The notes: generated by a model from the letters alone, not told the origin. Shown: positions 36,240 through 45,400, numbered from the stretch's first letter. The stretch is 64,000 nt of DNA from Chryseobacterium aurantiacum (GCF_003020585.1 NZ_PXUE01000005.1:62001-126000), one strand, 5' to 3'. Program-made: numbers and translations.

Positions 36240-37349
36240 TTAATCTTCTATTGTAAAATCCACCACTGCATCAAGTTTTGGATATCTATTTGCAGAAACA
36301 AACTTCTTTCCCGTACAATCTACTTCCAGCCAGCCTTTTCTTTTTTTCACATCTCCTGCTTCCATTACAAAAGGGATAAATGAAATTTCATCTTTCCCGT
36401 CCTCTTTCATCTCCCTATATTGAACCGCAATATCCAGAATGCATTCATGTTCAGTATTCAGCTTTACATTTCTATAGATAATATCATAATGTGTTTCCTT
36501 GTTTTCCGGAATTTCAAGATAGGCTTCCCATCCTGTAATATCAGAATTCAGTTCACTAATAGCCTTTAATGCATAATAAAGAGCAATTGTATAATACTTT
36601 CTTGTTCCTTTTCTGGTATAGTCATCTACAAAATGTCCACCTTCGAATAATATAGTAGGCATTCCTGCCTTAATAAAATTATCTCCTGTAGAAGTTGGGT
36701 AGAACTCATCAGAATATCTTCCAATCTGATCCGGGATCATTTCTTTAAGATGATTATAAACACTCCCAATTACGGCCATACATTTTTTTCTGTTTTCAGT
36801 TACGGTTCTTTCTACATTTTCAGAAGGAGCCAGAAAAGAAAGTGTAGCAGGATGAATACCATCAGTAGTAAAAATGGTTCTCTGCTCATGGAGGTTTAAA
36901 GCATAATCATACTTCTTTGAGGACACTGCATTCTTTAGAAATTTAATCTCCTTGCTTGCTTCATTGTGAAAATCTCTGTTCAGATCTATATCGGCAGCAT
37001 TCAGCCTTGTCCATCTTTCGGATCCGTCAGGGTTTAGCATAAAGATAAAATCTAACCTTATTTTACTGAATAAGTCTTCTTTCATTTCAGGAGCCTTATC
37101 AAGACTTGTCAAAAGATCAAGCATCGCGTGGGTAGCATTCGATTCATTGCCGTGCATTTGCGACCATGCCAGTACCTGAATGTTTCCGGTTCCGATGCTT
37201 AGCTGATAAATGGGTTTATCTAAATATGATTTTCCGATCTCCTTAATATAATCGCCGAGATTCGTCTGTAGGTAGGAAAATAATTTTTCAGGGGAAATAT
37301 AGCGATTAGAGAAATCGGGGCTTGGAGAATAGATCTGTTCAAAATTCAT
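36240..37349 (-). CDS. M14-family zinc carboxypeptidase
   Basis: 369 aa metallocarboxypeptidase. Zn ligands His66 and Glu69 (SQMHGNES) and His154 (LNLHEQ), substrate-binding NPDGSERWTRLNAADIDLNRDF, and the catalytic Glu in FEGGH (about 226) are all visible. No signal peptide from the chosen start, so it may be cytoplasmic, as some Bacteroidota M14 enzymes are. I start at 37349 (MNFEQ) since a -7 box at 37373 lies inside the longer frame. It faces the XRE regulator across a long intergenic region rich in TTTACA sites. Confidence 0.9.
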   Translation of the reverse strand: MNFEQIYSPSPDFSNRYISPEKLFSYLQTNLGDYIKEIGKSYLDKPIYQLSIGTGNIQVLAWSQMHGNESNATHAMLDLLTSLDKAPEMKEDLFSKIRLDFIFMLNPDGSERWTRLNAADIDLNRDFHNEASKEIKFLKNAVSSKKYDYALNLHEQRTIFTTDGIHPATLSFLAPSENVERTVTENRKKCMAVIGSVYNHLKEMIPDQIGRYSDEFYPTSTGDNFIKAGMPTILFEGGHFVDDYTRKGTRKYYTIALYYALKAISELNSDITGWEAYLEIPENKETHYDIIYRNVKLNTEHECILDIAVQYREMKEDGKDEISFIPFVMEAGDVKKRKGWLEVDCTGKKFVSANRYPKLDAVVDFTIED

Positions 37350-37372
37350 TGTTGGAAATAATTTACAAGAAT

Positions 37373-37380
37373 CAAATTTA
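37373..37380 (-). promoter_or_regulatory. -7 box for M14 gene
   Basis: Minus-strand TAAATTTG, exact TAnnTTTG, 24 bases ahead of the ATG at 37349. TGTAAA half-sites at 37414 and 37434, 20 bases apart, lie just upstream. Confidence 0.55.
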
Positions 37381-37413
37381 ACCATTTTAAGGCAAAAAAT
37401 AAACATAAACATA

Positions 37414-38289
37414 TGTAAACTGCGACAAAACAATGTAAACAAGGTCAATTTTCTATTTAGAATTGTAATTTACAAAAGTTAAATAATAAGGTTGAGTGTA
37501 TCATAAGACTATTAACATACGTAACATTGCTAAACAGCATGGGTTGACAAATTGTCTGTTGATAAAATTGTGGATTGCGAATAATTTAATTGAACATATT
37601 TAAAATACATTAAATCAGCTAGTTATGAAATTTATCTCAATATTATTTGTAAGGATACTTGAAGTCATTAAAAAGCTGTTTTAAGCCAAATGAGCATATT
37701 TTTATTAAACAAGAATATTGTGGAAAACCTAGAAGTTTACCTATTCACACATTTGTAAATAGTCGAAAATTTTGAAATTTACTTATACATTAATTCTAAA
37801 TACTTCTTTTCCGTTCATTTCTAAAGTTTACAAAAAGTTAATCTGGCTCAGAAAAGATATTTATCTATAAAAATTAAGATAAGTAGGTATAAAAGGTGAT
37901 TTACAAACGTAATTTACATTTATATACAACTCAATTATGGGCTTATAGTACAGTTATAGCCTGATTTAAGTGAATTTTACACCCTTTTTAATTTTTATAG
38001 TCAATTAACTATGTAAACAGATAGAATAGGGAAATTTAAGGGTAAAATAGAGCTCATATTTGTCTGAATTTACATTTATAATCAGTTTTATAGTAGCAAA
38101 AAAAGATATACTCATCATTTGAGGCTTAGGGAATCAAATACTGCTATTCAAATAAATACAATTGTAATTGGTACATAACTATATGATTATTAATGACATG
38201 ATATTTGTTTACAAATGTATTTCACAAATACTTCAATTTGTTTACATTTGTATTTTGCTTTTGTAAATTATATTATTTACATTTGTAAA
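37414..38289. promoter_or_regulatory. Array of TTTACA/TGTAAA half-sites
   Basis: About 16 exact TTTACA or TGTAAA hexamers: 37414, 37434, 37469, 37754, 37827, 37900, 37913, 37976, 38012, 38069, 38208, 38241, 38262, 38276 and 38284, among others. At least one perfect palindrome TTTACA-N2-TGTAAA lies at 38276-38289, 20 bases before the XRE gene, and two near-copies are at 38208 and 38241. For this base composition about one or two would be expected by chance. Most likely operators for the adjacent regulator (inference). Confidence 0.6.
37625..37684 (+). CDS. Possible 19-residue hydrophobic peptide
   Basis: ATG to TAA encoding MKFISILFVRILEVIKKLF. It is hydrophobic with a basic C-terminus, like small membrane or type I toxin-like peptides, and sits in the long gene-free region. 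No ribosome site or promoter is clear, and an ORF this short may arise by chance; conservation would decide. Confidence 0.25.
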   Translation: MKFISILFVRILEVIKKLF

Positions 38290-38308
38290 ATAATTAAAGG
38301 CTTATTTT

Positions 38309-38845
38309 ATGAGTTTAAATGAAAGAATTTCAAAGGTTATAGAGTATTCAAATCTTACCCCATCTGAATTTGCAGATGAGATTGATGTACAGCGCTCCTC
38401 AATTTCGCACATTACGTCCGGAAGAAATAAACCTTCTCTGGAGTTTATCATAAAGATAAAGTCTCGTTTCCCCGAACTTCTTTGGGACTGGTTGGTCACA
38501 GGTGAAGGTGAAATGCTGAAGGCAGAATTACCGGAAGTTGAGATTTTAGGGAACCAAACGGAAGAAGATAAGGTAAGGACTACCCCTCTGCCGGATCTTT
38601 TCACCATGATGAATAATGATGATGATTTTGGGGCAGAAGAAACCGAAATAGAACTTCCTCAATCTGGTTCTGGAGAATCATTTATATCATCCGAAGATAA
38701 AGCTCAGGAAAAAATATCGGATTCTCAGCGATTAGGAAATTCGCCGGAAGAAATAATTAGCCAAGTAATTGGAAATCAAACAAATAAAATAAAACGCATT
38801 GTTCTGTTCTATGATAACGGAAAATTTGAAAGTTTTGAACCCTAA
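38309..38845 (+). CDS. XRE-family transcriptional regulator
   Basis: 178 aa. N-terminal HTH domain (residues 1-65): LNERISKVIEYSNLTPSEFADEIDVQRSSISHITSGRNKPSLEFI, with the recognition helix in the VQRSSISHI part. It continues with FPELLWDWLVTGEGEM, typical of this subgroup in Chryseobacterium and relatives. A long acidic linker leads to a conserved-looking C-terminal tail (IKRIVLFYDNGKFESFEP). No enzymatic or peptidase domain, so not a LexA/CI type. The upstream region has a palindrome 20 bases away and many half-sites, suggesting autoregulation. Confidence 0.88.
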   Translation: MSLNERISKVIEYSNLTPSEFADEIDVQRSSISHITSGRNKPSLEFIIKIKSRFPELLWDWLVTGEGEMLKAELPEVEILGNQTEEDKVRTTPLPDLFTMMNNDDDFGAEETEIELPQSGSGESFISSEDKAQEKISDSQRLGNSPEEIISQVIGNQTNKIKRIVLFYDNGKFESFEP

Positions 38846-38856
38846 AACTGCAAAAA

Positions 38857-38879
38857 CCCGGTCAAAGAAAATGGCCGGG
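38857..38879 (+). terminator. Terminator after XRE gene
   Basis: 8-base stem CCCGGTCA/TGGCCGGG (one G-U pair), then CTAAAAAATATTT, a weak T tract. Confidence 0.6.
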
Positions 38880-38880
38880 C

Positions 38881-39280
38881 TAAAAAATATTTGAAGAAGA
38901 AAACTAAAGCTATTTGCTTTATTTATTTTTTAAATTTATATGAATCCATTCATAGAGTTCTACCCTCTCACTTATCAATATAAGCATATGAGCATTTTAA
39001 GGGATCTATGTTTTTTTTATTTTAGTAAGAGCTGCTATTCTCAGTGAGTATGAAAATTTATGTCACTTTGTATAGGAAAACAGTAAGTGAAGATATTTCA
39101 TGCATTAGTTTTTTATAGTTTTATCAAATATAAAAATTTTAAACTAAATTGGCAATAAAAATTAAATTATTTTAACAAATAATTAATACTACAAACAAAT
39201 AGATTCAGAATCATTAATTTATGATACTATTTAAAATTTACATAAATAGTTTATTTTTTTGTTGAGCTCCCATAAAAAAA
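38881..39280. other. Gene-free AT-rich stretch
   Basis: About 400 bases. Only a 35-residue ORF at 38940 with no ribosome site or promoter. No repeats or hairpins besides the terminators at each end. I see nothing else. Confidence 0.5.
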
Positions 39281-39297
39281 CCTGCAAAATTTGCAGG
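39281..39297 (-). terminator. Terminator after proline dehydrogenase
   Basis: 8-base perfect stem CCTGCAAA/TTTGCAGG, short loop, A-rich left side giving poly-T on the minus strand. Confidence 0.8.
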
Positions 39298-39322
39298 CTT
39301 TATTTTTTATTTGATAACAATC

Positions 39323-40492
39323 TTATTGTCTTTTTCTTCTTTCTAGTTCTTTCTTGATCAACCCAAGCTCCCTTCCGGTTTGTCCGGCTACTGAAGTGTT
39401 TTCCTGAGCTCTTCTTGTAAGATATGGAACAACATCCTTTACAGGTCCATATGGAAGATATTTAGCCACATTATAGCCTTTATCTGATAAGTAGAATGTA
39501 ATATTATCACTCATCCCGTAAAGCTGTCCAAAATAAACGTGTGGATTTCCACTTTCCAAAGACTTAGCCTTCATTTTATCCATAATCAATTCTGAAGAGA
39601 TCTCATTATGGGTTCCAAAGAATGCAGATACTTTATCCAGATGGTTCATAACAAAGTCAATTCCTGAATTATAGTTTTTATCTGAAGCATCTTTGCTAGG
39701 CTGAATTGGATCCGGATATCCTTTTTCTGCAGCTCTGGCTCTCTCTTTCTCCATATAAGCACCACGAACAATCTTATATCCGATAAAATAATTCTTTTCT
39801 CTTGCTCTCTGAAGATTAGCTTCCATATATTCCAGTCTTCCTGTTCTGTACATTTGGATGGTATTCCAAACGATAGGTTTTTCCTGGTTGTATTTCTCCA
39901 TCATCTCTTCGCAAAGGTGATCTGCCGCGTCCTGCATCCAGGTTTCTTCAGCATCTACCATTACTTTTTTATCATTTTCATGACAAAGACTACACACTTC
40001 ATCAAATCTTTTTACTACTCTTTCCCATTCTTCTTTCTGACTTGTAGTAAGCTCTGCTCCTTTTCCAACAGCTTCATAAAGATCAATTCTTCCGAATGCT
40101 GTAGGTTTAAATACGATAAAAGGAATTGCAGGATTTCCTACTGAGAACCTTACAATATCCTTAATTTCCTTGCATACCGCATCAAAGGTTTCCTCATCTT
40201 CCTTACCCTCTATGGAATAATCAAAAATACTTCCAACTCCTCTTTTGAAAAGCTGTTTCACCACCTTCATACTTTCTTCACGGGTTTCTCCACCACAGAA
40301 TTGTTCAAACAAAGTGCTTTTTACAATTCCTGTAACGAACGGAAAGTTATTGTGTACTGTGAAATTAAGAACAGAGGTTCCTAGGCTTGTAAGAGCGGGC
40401 TGTTCAATCATTTTAAACATCCAGTAAGCCTTTCTCAATTGCGCATCCGACTTATCTGCAAATGCAACTTTTGTATCATTAAAAATGGGCAT
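39323..40492 (-). CDS. Proline dehydrogenase, single-domain
   Basis: 389-residue FAD enzyme that oxidises proline to pyrroline-5-carboxylate and passes electrons to the quinone pool. The C-terminal YGPVKDVVPYLTRRAQEN is the proline-binding PRODH signature, and the TIM-barrel flavin residues are spread along the sequence. The 389 aa length fits the monofunctional PutA/PRODH form; P5C dehydrogenase is not adjacent. Promoter box at 40517; terminator at 39281. Confidence 0.94.
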   Translation of the reverse strand: MPIFNDTKVAFADKSDAQLRKAYWMFKMIEQPALTSLGTSVLNFTVHNNFPFVTGIVKSTLFEQFCGGETREESMKVVKQLFKRGVGSIFDYSIEGKEDEETFDAVCKEIKDIVRFSVGNPAIPFIVFKPTAFGRIDLYEAVGKGAELTTSQKEEWERVVKRFDEVCSLCHENDKKVMVDAEETWMQDAADHLCEEMMEKYNQEKPIVWNTIQMYRTGRLEYMEANLQRAREKNYFIGYKIVRGAYMEKERARAAEKGYPDPIQPSKDASDKNYNSGIDFVMNHLDKVSAFFGTHNEISSELIMDKMKAKSLESGNPHVYFGQLYGMSDNITFYLSDKGYNVAKYLPYGPVKDVVPYLTRRAQENTSVAGQTGRELGLIKKELERRKRQ

Positions 40493-40516
40493 TCCTATTT
40501 ATTAAATTTAGTTATG

Positions 40517-40524
40517 CAAAGGTA
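40517..40524 (-). promoter_or_regulatory. -7 box for proline dehydrogenase
   Basis: Minus-strand TACCTTTG, exact TAnnTTTG, 25 bases ahead of the ATG at 40492. Confidence 0.65.
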
Positions 40525-40555
40525 ATAATAACCTCAGTTTATTTAAAGATTTTTT

Positions 40556-41485
40556 TTACAATTTATGCTCAATTCCATTGAGAAGCATTGCAATGATTCC
40601 AACGAAAACCCAAAGACGTAACACACTTAGTATAAGAAAGTTATTTCTTCTTGAACCTTTCAAGAGAAGAAAGACACAAAAAATCATTACAAATAGCCCA
40701 CCGGCAAAGTAATAAGCCATAAAGCCTTCTACTCCGGTTTTGGTAATAATCTTCATAGAAACAATCATCGTTACAATCAGTAAGGAAATCAGGATAATCT
40801 TTGTATTTCTTGCTTTAAAGTAATTGGGAATAGTAGTATATCCAAAGGTTTTATCTACACTTCTTGTAAGGGTATCCTTTACAATATCAATACATAAAAG
40901 GATAAGAAAAAGAAAGACCGCCATTAGAAAAACTTTCTTGGAAAAGGTTTCATAATATACCATCATTCCAAAGAACGGATAAAGGGTAAGGCTTACAAAA
41001 GTAAGGTTATTGACTATAAGCACCCGACTTAATTTATGGCTGTAAAACCACATAAAAAACTGATAAACCACAAAAAAGAGGAAAACATTATGAGAAATCA
41101 TCCATGCTACTCCTAAGGAAATGGCACTAAGTCCCAAATAGGCATATAAAAAATACTTCTGTTTGATGAAGCTTTGTACTCTTGTTCTAAAAGGTTTTAC
41201 AACAGAATCCTTTTCAAGATCATAAAACTGGTTGATAATTCCGCCTGCTAAAATGGTAAGAACGGTGCAGAAAATAATGCCGTGCACTTTAAAATCAAAG
41301 ACAAATTTTTTGAAAGATTCATCCTGATTGAAAAGGAAGAAAGTAGAAACGTAAAGGGCAAATGTCAACAGGGCAGCTACAAAAAAGCGCGCTCCGAGCA
41401 AAAAGCCCACGAATTGTGAAAATCTATAGGATAAAGATTTTGAAATATAGTTCTTAGATTGGAAAGTTTCTTTTTCAGAATTCAT
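40556..41485 (-). CDS. UbiA-family prenyltransferase
   Basis: 309 aa integral membrane protein with about eight helices. First Mg-diphosphate motif NQFYDLEKDSVVKPFR (Asp and Glu acidic residues), second DIVKDTLTRSVDK. It follows the mevalonate-type kinase gene by 10 bases, the same pairing seen in other Flavobacteria, where it is often called geranylgeranylglycerol-phosphate geranylgeranyltransferase-like. Acceptor not known; distinct from MenA elsewhere in this window. Confidence 0.85.
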   Translation of the reverse strand: MNSEKETFQSKNYISKSLSYRFSQFVGFLLGARFFVAALLTFALYVSTFFLFNQDESFKKFVFDFKVHGIIFCTVLTILAGGIINQFYDLEKDSVVKPFRTRVQSFIKQKYFLYAYLGLSAISLGVAWMISHNVFLFFVVYQFFMWFYSHKLSRVLIVNNLTFVSLTLYPFFGMMVYYETFSKKVFLMAVFLFLILLCIDIVKDTLTRSVDKTFGYTTIPNYFKARNTKIILISLLIVTMIVSMKIITKTGVEGFMAYYFAGGLFVMIFCVFLLLKGSRRNNFLILSVLRLWVFVGIIAMLLNGIEHKL

Positions 41486-41495
41486 TCCAATCTAT

Positions 41496-42422
41496 TTAAA
41501 ATCTGTAAATCACTTCTTTTTGGAAGCCGTCAAGCATTTTCTCTGCTTTTTCGTAATCTTGGGTAAAGCCCAAAATGTAGCCTCCACCTCCGCTTCCGCA
41601 AAGTTTTAAGTAATAAGCATTGGAATCCAGTCCTTTTTTCCAGATCTTAAAAATACTTTCAGGAATCATAGGACGGAAATGTTCATACGCCCAGTGAGAA
41701 AGCTTTTTAAGGTTTCTAAAGAAAGGATTCATATCTTTTTTCAGGAAAGATTCAATACATGCGTTGTTATAACGGATAAATTCTTCTTTCAGTGTTTTAC
41801 GGAATCCTTCGGTCTTCATTTTTTCAAAGAAGATTTGTATCATTGGACCGGTTTCACCTGTGATTCCGGAATCGATAAGGAATATAGCTCCTTTTCCCTC
41901 TTGTCCTTCAGGAATGGATACTCTGTCTAGATTTTCTTTGTTTTCGATAAGAATGGGCAGGTTCATGTAACAGATCAAAGGATCCATTCCAGAACTTTTA
42001 CCATGGAAATAGCTTTCCATTTCACCGAAAATTGCTTTTAATTTTTTAAGATTTTCCTTTGATATATTTTCAGGATTCAGTTTACTGACTGAATATTTTT
42101 CAAAGATAGCAGCAACTAATGCACCTGAACTTCCCACTCCATATCCCTGCGGAATATTAGAATCAAAGAAAAGTCCGTTTGAAATATCGCTTTTAAAACT
42201 TTCAATATCCAATGTAAAATCATCAGAAAGATCAAGCGTTGTAAGAAAGTCTGAATATTTCTGCAGATGCCTGTTGGAGTTAAGTTCAAATTCAGAACCT
42301 AAATCTGAGAATTTCAAAGTTCCTTTATAGAAGCTGTAAGGTACTACAAGCCCCTGGGAATCTTCAATCATTCCATATTCTCCAAACAGAATTATTTTTG
42401 CATAAAATAGAGGGTTGGTCAT
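41496..42422 (-). CDS. GHMP kinase, mevalonate kinase-like
   Basis: 308 aa GHMP-family kinase. The ATP loop is PQGYGVGSSGALVAAIFEKY, and the third motif is CGSGGGGYILGFT near the C-terminus. The start MTNPLFYAKIILFGEYGMI is typical of mevalonate kinases. It would phosphorylate mevalonate in the isoprenoid pathway that also supplies menA and the UbiA enzyme beside it. Start at 42422, supported by the -7 box at 42443, over a longer frame with a hydrophobic, unrelated N-terminus. Confidence 0.88.
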   Translation of the reverse strand: MTNPLFYAKIILFGEYGMIEDSQGLVVPYSFYKGTLKFSDLGSEFELNSNRHLQKYSDFLTTLDLSDDFTLDIESFKSDISNGLFFDSNIPQGYGVGSSGALVAAIFEKYSVSKLNPENISKENLKKLKAIFGEMESYFHGKSSGMDPLICYMNLPILIENKENLDRVSIPEGQEGKGAIFLIDSGITGETGPMIQIFFEKMKTEGFRKTLKEEFIRYNNACIESFLKKDMNPFFRNLKKLSHWAYEHFRPMIPESIFKIWKKGLDSNAYYLKLCGSGGGGYILGFTQDYEKAEKMLDGFQKEVIYRF

Positions 42423-42442
42423 CTTGACAATAAATCTTTTTG

Positions 42443-42450
42443 CAAAGTTA
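42443..42450 (-). promoter_or_regulatory. -7 box for mevalonate-type kinase
   Basis: Minus-strand TAACTTTG, exact TAnnTTTG, 21 bases ahead of the ATG at 42422; decides the start. Confidence 0.55.
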
Positions 42451-42593
42451 AAAATTATTCCGCTGAATATAAGCAAAACCCAGGCCGAATTATCAACCAT
42501 TTTGCTTTTATTCCACTCAATTACTATTTAAAAATACGAAAAAAGCTTCATATTTCAAGATTTATTTGTTGAAAATATCTAATAAGACAAAAA

Positions 42594-42617
42594 AAAGACG
42601 TTAAAAATAACGTCTTT
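42594..42617 (-). terminator. Terminator after UMF1 transporter
   Basis: Perfect 10-base stem AAAGACGTTA/TAACGTCTTT, 4-base loop. Strong A/T flanks. Confidence 0.85.
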
Positions 42618-42624
42618 TAATTTT

Positions 42625-44115
42625 TTATAATGTTTCTCTGTCTTTTCGCATTGTAACTTTCAGGAATCGGATCAATACTAATCCTGCCCCGAAAAACAAT
42701 GTCATAGATAAAGCTGCAATACGCATGTTATTAAAGTGCTCAATTAATGTTGCAAAGATAAATGTACCAATAATGATGGCAATCTTTTCCAATACATCAT
42801 AGAAACTGAAATAGGTGGTATTTTCCATAGAATTTTCAGGAAGCAACTTTGAGTACGTAGATCTGGACATTGCCTGAAGACCTCCCATTACCAATCCTAC
42901 TACTGCGGCCACACCATAGAACTGATATTCTACTGTAGGATTTTCCTTATTTAAGAAATAAGCCCATAAACAAGCTACAATCCATAAGAAAATGGCTATT
43001 GAGATTACGTTTCTGTTTCCTATTTTTTTTGACAATCTGGAGAAAATAACAGCCCCGATAATGGCTTCAATCTGAATCACCAAAAGAGTCCCGATCAGTT
43101 TATCCTGCGCAAGGTTAATTTCACTTTTTCCAAATAGGGTTGCCATAAGGAAGATTGTCTGCATTCCTACACTGTAAAAGAAGAAGCTCGAAAGGAAGAA
43201 TTTTAGGTTTCTATCCTTAAAAAGTTCTCCACCGACTTTAAACAATTCGTGAAAACTTTCTTTCGCAATATCCTTATAAAAGCTCATGTTGTCTTTCAAT
43301 ACTTCAAAAAAGCCGCCCTGCTCTTCATGTCTTTTAAAGATGTTTTTGTAATTCAACAATACAAGATCCTTAGGAAGCTTATCTTTTACATCTCCAAACT
43401 GAGGCAGATGCTTAAAGGTATATTGTGAAAACCCAAACCACCATGCACCGGTCAACAGGAAGCTGATTCTTGTAAATAATAGTTGTTGCGCTGCTCCTTT
43501 AGCAAAAACCTGAATCAATATCAAACAAATTACTACTAAAACTACCGAGCCCAGGTACCCATAGACATATCCTCTTGCCGAAAGTGCATCCTGCCTGTCA
43601 GGAGTTGCAATATCCGGAAGAAATGAGTTATAGAATACTAAACTTCCCCAGAACCCGACACTTGCCGTGATACTGAAAAGAAGCCCGAGAAATACGTTAT
43701 GCATTCCCGTGAACATAGCCAATCCCATACAAGATGTTGCTCCCAGATAGCAGAAGAACTGCAGGAATGATTTTTTATTACCGATGGTATCCGCCAGGGA
43801 AGATAAAAATGGAGATAGTAATACCACAATAAAGAATGATATTGTTAATGAATAACCATATACCGCATCGGGTTGGTATTCATTACCAAAGATCTTGATC
43901 ATATGCCTCACCGGGACATCAATCCACTTTTTTGTTTCTGCTACATATTCCTTTTTTTCGTACGCTGTGGTAAGAATAGAGTAATAAATAGGGAAAATGG
44001 TAGAGGTAATAACCAGGGAGTACACGGAGTTTGCCCAGTCATATACAGCCCAAGCCTTCATAATCTTTGGATTATTCTTTATGTTTTTAGGCTGTCGATT
44101 CTCAGTTTCAGACAT
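42625..44115 (-). CDS. MFS transporter, UMF1/ATG22 type
   Basis: 496-residue MFS transporter with 12 helices. The MKAWAVYDWANSVYSLVITSTIFPIYYSIL start is characteristic of UMF1/ATG22-type transporters. Substrate unknown. Divided from the thiolase by a large palindrome that is probably a terminator for the latter, with a -7 box at 44137. Confidence 0.88.
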   Translation of the reverse strand: MSETENRQPKNIKNNPKIMKAWAVYDWANSVYSLVITSTIFPIYYSILTTAYEKKEYVAETKKWIDVPVRHMIKIFGNEYQPDAVYGYSLTISFFIVVLLSPFLSSLADTIGNKKSFLQFFCYLGATSCMGLAMFTGMHNVFLGLLFSITASVGFWGSLVFYNSFLPDIATPDRQDALSARGYVYGYLGSVVLVVICLILIQVFAKGAAQQLLFTRISFLLTGAWWFGFSQYTFKHLPQFGDVKDKLPKDLVLLNYKNIFKRHEEQGGFFEVLKDNMSFYKDIAKESFHELFKVGGELFKDRNLKFFLSSFFFYSVGMQTIFLMATLFGKSEINLAQDKLIGTLLVIQIEAIIGAVIFSRLSKKIGNRNVISIAIFLWIVACLWAYFLNKENPTVEYQFYGVAAVVGLVMGGLQAMSRSTYSKLLPENSMENTTYFSFYDVLEKIAIIIGTFIFATLIEHFNNMRIAALSMTLFFGAGLVLIRFLKVTMRKDRETL

Positions 44116-44136
44116 TTCAATTAAATATTAGTAGCA

Positions 44137-44144
44137 CAAAAATA
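44137..44144 (-). promoter_or_regulatory. -7 box for UMF1 transporter
   Basis: Minus-strand TATTTTTG, exact TAnnTTTG, 22 bases ahead of the ATG at 44115 and 7 bases from the terminator palindrome. Confidence 0.55.
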
Positions 44145-44150
44145 GAAAAA

Positions 44151-44199
44151 CCATTAAGAAATGGGTTATTTTTTAAAAAAATTATACATTTCTTAATGG
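44151..44199 (-). terminator. Large palindromic terminator after thiolase
   Basis: Perfect 13-base stem CCATTAAGAAATG/CATTTCTTAATGG, with TTTTTTAAAAAAA inside the loop. Followed on the minus strand by TTTTTC. Confidence 0.8.
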
Positions 44200-44221
44200 T
44201 AATATATTCTGAAACAGAATA

Positions 44222-45400
44222 TTAGATATTTTCAATAACAATAGCAGAAGCTCCACCACCACCGTTGCAGATAGCTGCAGCACCGTATTTTGCATTATTT
44301 TGCTTCAATACGTTGATTAAGGTAACGATGATTCTTGAACCTGAACTTCCCAGTGGGTGTCCTAATGCTACAGCTCCTCCGTTTACGTTAACTTTAGAAG
44401 CGTCTAGTTTAAGGATTTGGTTATTTGCCAATCCTACTACAGAGAAAGCTTCATTAAACTCGAAGAAATCGATATCAGAAACTTCCAGACCTGCTTTTTT
44501 AAGAGCGATAGGCAATGCTTTAGCTGGTGCTGTGGTAAAGTTTTCAGGCTCTTGTGCTGCATCAGCATAAGAAACTATTTTTGCCAATGGCTTAAGCCCC
44601 AATTCTTCCATTTTCTCTTTAGAAACAAGGATTAATGCAGATGCTCCGTCATTTAATGTAGAAGCATTGGCTGCCGTTACGGTTCCTCCTTCTTTTTTGA
44701 AAACAGTAGGAAGGGTTGTAATTCTGTCAAAGTTTACTGCCTTATATTCTTCATCTTCAGCAAAGATGACAGGATCTCCTTTTCTTTGAGGAATAGAAAC
44801 AGGAACAATTTCTTCGTTGAATTTACCCTCGCTCCAAGCTTTTGCTGATCTTTTATAAGACTCTATAGCAAAGTTATCCTGATCTTCTCTTGTAATGCTG
44901 TAATCTACTGCACATTTCTCTGCGCATACACCCATATGTACTTTATTGTATACGTCTGTAAGACCGTCCAGTACCATACCATCCAACATTTTGATATCTC
45001 CTAGTTTTGTAGCAACTCTTGCATTATAGTAATGAGGCACTAAAGACATGTTTTCCATACCTCCGGCAACAATTACTTCTGCATCACCAGCCTTGATAGC
45101 CTGTGCTGCCATTGTTACAGCTTTCATTCCTGAAGCACAAACTTTATTTACTGTAGTAGAAGGGGTGTTGATTGAAAGACCTGCTCCTAAAGCAACCTGA
45201 CGAGCTGGCGCCTGTCCTTCTCCTGCCTGCAAAACATTCCCCATATAAATTTCCTGAACATTGGCAGGATCTAAACCGATTTTATCTAATGCTCCTTTTA
45301 CGGCAGTAGCTCCTAGTTTTGTAGCTGGAACTGTTGACAAACTTCCCATAAAACTCCCCATAGGTGTTCTTACTGCGGAAACAATGAATACTTCTTTCAT
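44222..45400 (-). CDS. Acetyl-CoA C-acetyltransferase (thiolase)
   Basis: 392 aa thiolase. Cys88 (NKVCASGMKAV), His348 (GHPLGSSGS) and Cys378 (ICNGGGG) form the catalytic set, with the usual length. Works either in fatty-acid beta-oxidation or as acetyl-CoA condensation; sequence alone does not decide. The thiolase product could feed the mevalonate pathway whose kinase is about 2 kb away. Its terminator is a large palindrome at 44151. Confidence 0.95.
   Translation of the reverse strand: MKEVFIVSAVRTPMGSFMGSLSTVPATKLGATAVKGALDKIGLDPANVQEIYMGNVLQAGEGQAPARQVALGAGLSINTPSTTVNKVCASGMKAVTMAAQAIKAGDAEVIVAGGMENMSLVPHYYNARVATKLGDIKMLDGMVLDGLTDVYNKVHMGVCAEKCAVDYSITREDQDNFAIESYKRSAKAWSEGKFNEEIVPVSIPQRKGDPVIFAEDEEYKAVNFDRITTLPTVFKKEGGTVTAANASTLNDGASALILVSKEKMEELGLKPLAKIVSYADAAQEPENFTTAPAKALPIALKKAGLEVSDIDFFEFNEAFSVVGLANNQILKLDASKVNVNGGAVALGHPLGSSGSRIIVTLINVLKQNNAKYGAAAICNGGGGASAIVIENI

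Noticed and set aside
38183..38266. A 27-codon ORF just before the XRE gene
   Set aside because: It is made up of the operator-like repeats and has no ribosome site; coding looks accidental.
38302..38607. A minus-strand frame over the XRE gene
   Set aside because: Antisense shadow; the plus-strand frame has a clear HTH.
38940..39047. A 35-codon ORF after the XRE gene
   Set aside because: No promoter, ribosome site or family features; length is within chance for this AT-rich stretch.
42422..42500. Longer frame for the mevalonate-type kinase
   Set aside because: The extra N-terminus is hydrophobic and unlike the family, and the promoter box at 42443 lies inside it.
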